From assembly GCA_009840165.1 (NCBI GenBank), contig VXOG01000028.1:91937-155936 (forward strand): DNA of 64,000 nucleotides, given 5' to 3'. How positions within the stretch are numbered: the stretch's first letter is position 1; each line of letters opens with the position of its first letter. Positions 55,562 to 64,000 of this stretch are shown in pieces. Below the pieces are notes generated by a model, which worked only from the letters and a program-made list of their open reading frames with translations, had not been told where the DNA came from and made no database searches. Source of the stretch: Chloroflexota bacterium. GTDB lineage: Bacteria > Chloroflexota > Dehalococcoidia > Lucifugimonadales > UBA3495. The translations under genes and the position numbers were made by a program.

Positions 55562-56203
55562 ATGACCACCGCCGCGGAAAGCAGTATCGCCCCGGACAGC
55601 GCCTTGGTAATCCACCCGCAGAGCTTGGGCGTTACTGCAACCGGTTGCGAACTGGAAAAACTGTTCATCGAGTTTTGCAACCAGAACAGTCAAAGCGCTT
55701 GGCGGTTTGAGCTCAGTCCACAAGGAGAAATCATCATTATGCCGCCCGTTCATCACCCCGGCGATGGCCACGAGCACGACTTGGGCATCGAGCTGGGGTT
55801 GTGGGCGCGGGAGTTTGGCGGAGTGGCTAGAGGTTCCAGCGCCGCTTTTCAAATGCCGGCAACCGGCGGCACCCTCTCGCCTGATGCTTCATGGACAACG
55901 CAAGAAAAATGGGACTTCCACCCGCATTTGGCTGGCGATTCGCACCCATTCTGTCCCGATTTCGTCGTTGAAATCCGCTCCACCTACGACAACTTGGCCC
56001 CACTCCACGCCAAGATGCAAATCTATATGCGAAACCATGCGCTGCTGGGCTGGCTCATTGACCCACCCAACCGCCGCGTTTATATCTACCGCGTAGGTCG
56101 GACTGAGCCGGAACTGCTGGAAGGCCCGCCCACGCTATCAGGCGAAAACATACTGCCCAGATTCACTTTTGACGTTGCGCGCTGGATCTTCGACCGCAGC
56201 TAA
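55562..56203 (+). CDS. Uma2 family (DUF820) putative endonuclease, copy 2
   Basis: Same length (642 bp) and collinear with copy 1: FCNQNSQSAWRFEL, CPDFVVEIRSTYDNLAPLHAKMQIYMRNHALLGWLIDPPNRRVYIYR. Confidence 0.93.
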   Translation: MTTAAESSIAPDSALVIHPQSLGVTATGCELEKLFIEFCNQNSQSAWRFELSPQGEIIIMPPVHHPGDGHEHDLGIELGLWAREFGGVARGSSAAFQMPATGGTLSPDASWTTQEKWDFHPHLAGDSHPFCPDFVVEIRSTYDNLAPLHAKMQIYMRNHALLGWLIDPPNRRVYIYRVGRTEPELLEGPPTLSGENILPRFTFDVARWIFDRS

Positions 56204-56237
56204 CTAGTTCTTGCCCCACCGCCCAGCGGACACAAAA

Positions 56238-56257
56238 GCCCCGGCATATGCCGGGGC
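56238..56257. terminator. Palindromic terminator between Uma2 copy 2 and tRNA-fMet
   Basis: GCCCCGGCATATGCCGGGGC with CTTTTATCTTTT downstream and AAAA upstream, usable in both directions. Confidence 0.7.
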
Positions 56258-56271
56258 CGACTTTTATCTTT

Positions 56272-56346
56272 TGGTAGCGGGGGTTGGACTCGAACCAACG
56301 ACCTTCGGGTTATGAGCCCGACGAGCTGCCACTGCTCCACCCCGCA
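56272..56346 (-). tRNA. Initiator tRNA-Met (anticodon CAT), CCA encoded
   Basis: TGCGGGGTGGAGCAGTGGCAGCTCGTCGGGCTCATAACCCGAAGGTCGTTGGTTCGAGTCCAACCCCCGCTACCA: unpaired 1:72, A11:U24, three G-C pairs flanking the anticodon loop. Confidence 0.95.
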
Positions 56347-56354
56347 TTGTTGTT

Positions 56355-56405
56355 GAGGGTTACGAACCCGATCCGCTTCTGGCGGACCACTGCTCCACCC
56401 CGCAT
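56355..56405 (-). pseudogene. Truncated tRNA-like sequence sharing the fMet 5' half
   Basis: 19 nt identity (ATGCGGGGTGGAGCAGTGG) to the fMet 5' region, then inserted hairpin TCCGC-CAGAA-GCGGA, then TCGGGTTCGTAACCC anticodon-arm-like sequence; no T arm or acceptor 3' strand. Confidence 0.6.
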
Positions 56406-56487
56406 CGTCCGTAGGAAGAAACTGAAATAGGAAGTTTGAACCGTTTTGTCGAGAACCGAGCCAGAAGAATTAGAAGCTCCTGGCGTG

Positions 56488-59553
<3,066 letters not shown>

Positions 59554-59715
59554 CACGCTAGGAACTTCAAATTCTCTAGACTCGGTTCTTTTATGCAGTT
59601 CAAACTTCCTATTCAGTTTTTAACGTGCTCTAACCGTTCGTGGCCTGCCCGACTCGTTCGCCGGTGGCGCTGCCGCATCCGTAGAAGGCGACTTCCGTTC
59701 AGTTGGCGGAAATGG

Positions 59716-59744
59716 AGTATAGGGCCAATCACGCTTTCCGTCAA
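59716..59744 (-). promoter_or_regulatory. Sigma70-like promoter for the 23S rRNA: TTGACG-17-TATACT
   Basis: Minus strand -35 at 59744-59739, -10 at 59721-59716. Confidence 0.7.
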
Positions 59745-59779
59745 GCATTTCAGACCGGCCAATTGGCGTTATAGCGATT

Positions 59780-60631
59780 TCAGCGGCCAACGAACGGGGG
59801 CATGCCCCGATTCTTGTCCAGGAACCACTGGACAGCGATCTTGTGATCCTCGGTTTTCCTGACGTGCTCCTGCGCCGCCGACGCCAGCTCCAGGGCTTCC
59901 CGGAAAGAGAGGTCCATGCTCTCCTGCACCAGGTACTTGGTAAGCGAATGGGCCACCGTGGGACCTTTGCCGATTCGCGTCGCCAGTTCCATCGCGCCTT
60001 CCATGAGTTGGTCGTCTGGGAAGCATTTGCTGGCGAGGCCCATCCGCACTGCGTCCTCACCACCCATCCAATCCCCGGTGTACTGCAACAGCAACGTGTT
60101 GCTGGTGCCGATCAGCTTGGGCAACTGCCAGCAGCTACCGTCGCCGGGGATGAGGCCATTAAGCACGAACCGCTCCGAGAGCCGGCCGGTTTCCCCCACG
60201 ATCCGGATGTCGCAGGACAGGGCGAGTCCGCAGCCAACCCCGGCGGCCGGACCGTTGACCACCGCGATAGACGGCTTTTGCAAGTCGTGAATCCGGAGGG
60301 GAACGAAATTTACCCTGGGGCCGCTTTCAACGCGGCTCTGTCGGCCCTTCATGTATTCCATTTTTCCCCAGGTCAGCGGTTCAGGTTCCGTTTCCGCTTC
60401 CCTCTCATCGATCCTGCGCCGAAACCCGCGCACGTTTGCGCCGGAGCAGAAGGACGGCTCGGTGCCCGTCAGGACCAGCACCCGTTCCTCCGGGTTGTTT
60501 TCAAACTCGTCCAGCCGCTCGAACATCTCCGCAGCCATGTCCGGCCCCAGCGCGTTGCGCGTTGGCGGATCGTGCATCGTCATAACCAGCACGCCGTCAA
60601 CCACGTCGGTCTTGATAAATTCGTATGCCAT
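59780..60631 (-). CDS. Enoyl-CoA hydratase/isomerase family protein
   Basis: MHDPPTRNALGPDMAAEMF, GTEPSFCSGANV, VVNGPAAGVGCGLALSCDIRIV; start at MAYEFIKTD. Confidence 0.93.
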   Translation of the reverse strand: MAYEFIKTDVVDGVLVMTMHDPPTRNALGPDMAAEMFERLDEFENNPEERVLVLTGTEPSFCSGANVRGFRRRIDEREAETEPEPLTWGKMEYMKGRQSRVESGPRVNFVPLRIHDLQKPSIAVVNGPAAGVGCGLALSCDIRIVGETGRLSERFVLNGLIPGDGSCWQLPKLIGTSNTLLLQYTGDWMGGEDAVRMGLASKCFPDDQLMEGAMELATRIGKGPTVAHSLTKYLVQESMDLSFREALELASAAQEHVRKTEDHKIAVQWFLDKNRGMPPFVGR

Positions 60632-60829
60632 CGGCCTAACCTCGCCGACCCCGGCCTCAATCGCCGGGGTGAAAGTTGCGCCCATTCTACCCGGCGCAAT
60701 TCGAGCCGGCTACCGCTGCCAGCGCTGGCTACCGGAGGCGGTTTGCCAAGTAAGTGGTCATATCCTAAAATCGGCCTATCCTACCGGAACGTTCACATCC
60801 ATACACCGCCAACCCGCTGGAGTCGCATC

Positions 60830-61267
60830 ATGCAATCGGGAACTATCGTCAATCTCCATATCGCCCGTGTTAAAGGAACCCCCTCAGATCCGGTCGAAGC
60901 GGCGCGGGCCATTTCCGCCGAGGGACTGGAAGGCGACCGGAGCCGCAACCCCCGGAACCTTCGGCAAGTCCTGGTGATGGACAAGGAAACCCTTGACCAC
61001 TACGGGCTCGAGCCGGGACAAATCAAAGAGAATCTCACCGTGACCGGTTTGGACTTGTCGCAAGCGCGTCAGGGCCACGTCTTTTTCATCGGTGACGACG
61101 AAAACCACGTTACCCTGGAAGTGACTGGGGATTGCGAGCCGTGCCAGAAGATGGACGCTCTGATACCCGGGCTGCGCGAGGAGATCTTCGGCAAGCGCGG
61201 CATCCTGACAGTGGTTCTGCAAGGCGGCGAAATCAAGGTGGGCGACGCGATCAGATTGGAACCGTAG
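60830..61267 (+). CDS. MOSC domain-containing protein
   Basis: AISAEGLEGDRSRNPRNLRQVLVMDKETLDHYGLEPGQIKENLTVTGLDL, GDCEPCQKMD; start at MQSGTIVN. Confidence 0.9.
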   Translation: MQSGTIVNLHIARVKGTPSDPVEAARAISAEGLEGDRSRNPRNLRQVLVMDKETLDHYGLEPGQIKENLTVTGLDLSQARQGHVFFIGDDENHVTLEVTGDCEPCQKMDALIPGLREEIFGKRGILTVVLQGGEIKVGDAIRLEP

Positions 61268-61313
61268 CCGGATTGGAGCAGGAATCAGATTAGGCTTCTC
61301 AAATCCATTTACG

Positions 61314-62717
61314 GTGAGATTGACGATGCGCTTCTCAATGAATCTTCCTTCCCATCGACTTCGCACTGTTGCCATTGCCACCGCATTCGCGCTTCCGGCC
61401 ATCGCGCTTGTAGCCTGGCCGCGCGCGGCTCATGCCGCCGGCGTCGATACCGAAACCCAGTTCGTGCTCAACACCTTCGCCTTTCTCATCTGGGGCGCGC
61501 TGGTGATGTGGATGTGCGCAGGGTTCACCATGCTGGAAGCCGGCTCCGTAAGGACAAAAAACGCCTCGATGATCTGCTTGAAGAACATCGGCCTTTACTC
61601 CATCGCCGGGCTGGCCTTCTATTTCATCGGTTACAACCTGATGTACAACAACGTCCAGCAGGTGATCGGGACGGTGGTGTGGCCGCTGTATGGGCCGTCC
61701 GGGGACGAGATGGCCCTGCTCAGCGGGGACGAATCCGCGCTGGCCGCGGTGGTCGACAACGGATACTCGGTGATGTCGGACTGGTTCTTCCAGATGGTGT
61801 TCGTTGCCACCACGGCGTCCATAATCTCCGGGGCGCTGGCCGAGCGGGTCAAGATGTGGAGCTTCTTCCTGTTCACTCTGCTGCTGACTGCGCTGATCTA
61901 CCCTATCATCGGTTCTTGGACGTGGGGTGGCGGCTGGCTGTACGGTATGGGTTTCCAGGACTTCGCGGGCTCCACCATCGTGCATAGCACCGGAGGTTGG
62001 GCTGCGCTGGCCGGCGCGCTGGTGGTCGGGCCCCGGCTGGGCAAGTTCCGGCGAGACGGCTCGGCAAGAGCCACACCACCTTCCAACGTGGTGCTGGTAA
62101 CTCTGGGCGTGTTCGTCCTCTGGTTCGGCTGGTTCGGATTCAATGGCGGTTCTCAACTGGCGTTGGGTTCAGCCTTTGACGCAGTGGCTATGAGCAACGT
62201 TCTGGTCAATACTAACCTGGCGGCGGCGGCCGGGGTGATCACCGCGCTGTCTCTGTCCAGGCTGGTGTTCGGACGGATCGACCTCTTGGTTGGCCTGAAC
62301 GGAGGTTTGGCCGGCTTGGTATCGATCACAGCCGGGCCGGACATAGTTCCGCACGCCTGGTCGGTGCTCATCGGCATAGTGGGCGGCGCGATCTGTACCG
62401 GCGGGATCAAGTTCCTGGAGATCGTCAAGGTTGACGACGTAGTGGGCGCGGTGCCGGTTCACCTGTTCGCCGGCATCTGGGGCACGATTGCCGTGTGCAT
62501 CGCGGCCGGCGGTAACTTCGTTACGCAGTTGATCGGCATACTCTCAATCGGCGCATTCGTGTTCGGCCTGTCCTGGGCGGTCTGGTTCGCCATCGAAAAG
62601 ACCATCGGCGTCAGGGTGTCCGAGGTGACGGAGCGGTTGGGGCAAGATACTGCCGAGCTGGGTATGGAGTCCTACCCCGAGTTCGTGCTGATGCCCGAGC
62701 CAATGGACGACGACTAG
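61314..62717 (+). CDS. amt: Ammonium transporter (Amt family) with N-terminal signal sequence
   Basis: FTMLEAGSVRTKNASMICLKN, GFQDFAGSTIVHSTGGWAALAGALVVGPRLGKF, WFGWFGFNGGSQLA. Confidence 0.96.
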   Translation: MRLTMRFSMNLPSHRLRTVAIATAFALPAIALVAWPRAAHAAGVDTETQFVLNTFAFLIWGALVMWMCAGFTMLEAGSVRTKNASMICLKNIGLYSIAGLAFYFIGYNLMYNNVQQVIGTVVWPLYGPSGDEMALLSGDESALAAVVDNGYSVMSDWFFQMVFVATTASIISGALAERVKMWSFFLFTLLLTALIYPIIGSWTWGGGWLYGMGFQDFAGSTIVHSTGGWAALAGALVVGPRLGKFRRDGSARATPPSNVVLVTLGVFVLWFGWFGFNGGSQLALGSAFDAVAMSNVLVNTNLAAAAGVITALSLSRLVFGRIDLLVGLNGGLAGLVSITAGPDIVPHAWSVLIGIVGGAICTGGIKFLEIVKVDDVVGAVPVHLFAGIWGTIAVCIAAGGNFVTQLIGILSIGAFVFGLSWAVWFAIEKTIGVRVSEVTERLGQDTAELGMESYPEFVLMPEPMDDD

Positions 62718-62746
62718 ACCAATTCCTACGAGACCGCAGCACCAAA

Positions 62747-62774
62747 GAGGGGAGGCTGGTCGGCCTCCCCTTTA
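62747..62774 (+). terminator. Rho-independent terminator after amt
   Basis: GAGGGGAGGCTGGTCGGCCTCCCCTTTA hairpin. Confidence 0.6.
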
Positions 62775-62798
62775 TGCTTGGCTGTATCTGGTGCTGGT

Positions 62799-64000
62799 TC
62801 AGCGAACCAAGGTATCCCGGATGGCGGCGCCCACGTTGCCAACCTGCGTCACATCCTGCCACTGCCGGACCGCGTCCTCAACGCGATTCTCCGACAGCAC
62901 CAGCCCAACGTTTTCCCGGAACTTGCCGGCGATGTTGTCCATGCCCCAGGGGTTGGCCTGACTGCCCAGGATAGATCCGCGCGCCGTTTCGTGCTCAATG
63001 ACCCGGCCGTCCTTCAGGGTTACCCGGATCGGTACGCCCTTGGATACCGTGCCGCCACCCTGCTCAAACTTGGATTGGACGCGGATGTTCACCCGTTCCA
63101 TCATGTCCGTCACCTCCGTGTCAACAATCTTCTCGTCGGTGAACGTGTCGATGCCTATCCGGCCGTCAACCAGGGCCGCCGCCATGTTGTACTTCGCGCT
63201 GAACTTGCCCTTGAGGTCGCTTTCGGGCTCCTCGTAAAGCATCACCGTCGAAGCGTAGGACTGCACAATCTCGGCGTTGGCCACTTCCTCGTACCCAAAT
63301 TCGTGCTCACGCATCAGGCCCAACACGCTGTCCAGCATGGCGTGGTTGCCGCCGCAGGAGGGGTACTTCTTGATCATCAGCGCATCCTGCACGTGGAAGG
63401 GCTTGCCCAATTTATCGGCCGCTTCCTCCAGGTCCGTGTGTTCGTCCCCGATAACGGTGGCGGTAAACCCGACCGGGTGCTCAAGGATCTGATCGCCGGC
63501 CGTAAATCCCCGTTGCGCGAGCTGGGCCGCCATCACGCCGTCGCGGCAGGTCATGCCTGCATGCAGGGGCTTGGTCATGGTGCCGAAATTGTGGATCACG
63601 CCGCCGGCCATGGAACCCGCCATGCCCAGAGCCATCGTTGTCTGCCCTTCGTCCAGCTTCAAAAGCTTGGCGCACGCAGCCGCGGCAGCCAACCTTCCAA
63701 GGATGGCCGTGCTGTGAAATCCGCGGTGCATCTGCTGACCGTGGTAGTGGGTAGCGTAGTCCACGGCCAGACCGACCTCGCAGCCCACAACGTAAGCCTC
63801 CATGAGGTCGCGCCCGGTGGCCCCGATGCTTTCGCCGAGAGCCAGGAGGGCCGGGAAAATCGCGACTGTAGGATGCCCGAAGCCGCCGAAGTCGTCGTAG
63901 TCGAGCGCGTGGCCCATCGTGCCGTTCACCAGAGCGGCGTTGAGCGCCGAGGTACGTTCTCCGGTGGCCAGAATAGTCGCCTCCTCGGTCCCGCCCAGTT
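62799..64000 (-). CDS. MmgE/PrpD family protein (5' end outside window)
   Basis: NGTMGHALDYDDFGGFGHPTVAIFPALLALGES, YHGQQMHRGFHSTAILGRLAAAAA; frame continues open past the listed ATG at 63929 to the window end. Confidence 0.92.
   Translation of the reverse strand, partial: LGGTEEATILATGERTSALNAALVNGTMGHALDYDDFGGFGHPTVAIFPALLALGESIGATGRDLMEAYVVGCEVGLAVDYATHYHGQQMHRGFHSTAILGRLAAAAACAKLLKLDEGQTTMALGMAGSMAGGVIHNFGTMTKPLHAGMTCRDGVMAAQLAQRGFTAGDQILEHPVGFTATVIGDEHTDLEEAADKLGKPFHVQDALMIKKYPSCGGNHAMLDSVLGLMREHEFGYEEVANAEIVQSYASTVMLYEEPESDLKGKFSAKYNMAAALVDGRIGIDTFTDEKIVDTEVTDMMERVNIRVQSKFEQGGGTVSKGVPIRVTLKDGRVIEHETARGSILGSQANPWGMDNIAGKFRENVGLVLSENRVEDAVRQWQDVTQVGNVGAAIRDTLVR

Noticed and set aside
59843-60829. 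329-residue N-terminal extension of the MOSC ORF
   Set aside because: Antisense to an enoyl-CoA hydratase; the MOSC protein starts at 60830 (MQSGTIVNLHIARVKG).

Overview
Bacterial chromosomal window, high GC and gene dense. Gene content (stacked luciferase-like flavin oxidoreductases, family III CoA-transferases, Uma2 proteins, glcDEF, an orphan 23S rRNA) resembles Chloroflexota, possibly SAR202/Dehalococcoidia-like; this assignment is inference only. I support about 57 protein genes, one 23S rRNA (minus strand, about 56488-59553), one initiator tRNA-Met(CAT), several terminators and promoters, and multiple families of short palindromic intergenic repeats. Recognisable blocks: pstCAB-phoU with no pstS; siroheme nitrite/sulfite reductase + hemD; leuB; DUF1501-DUF1800-NHL-glcDEF with a convergent alanine-glyoxylate aminotransferase; trpDCFB followed by a secreted-type HNH nuclease rather than trpA; and a catabolic-looking cluster with three CoA-transferases, two LLM flavoproteins and two Uma2 paralogues. 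No CRISPR array, transposase, integrase or prophage was seen. Best leads: (1) a truncated tRNA-like copy with a remodelled D-arm between the orphan 23S and tRNA-fMet; (2) the orphan 23S with its own promoter and long processing stem but no adjacent 16S or 5S; (3) a palindrome family with compensatory changes, one copy supplying a CDS stop codon; (4) PstC with a fibronectin-III-like insertion in an operon lacking pstS; (5) a promoter/operator/terminator leader before the TTG-started siroheme reductase; (6) tandem zinc-ribbon microproteins, each with its own terminator; (7) three convergent gene pairs sharing one CTAG for both stops.
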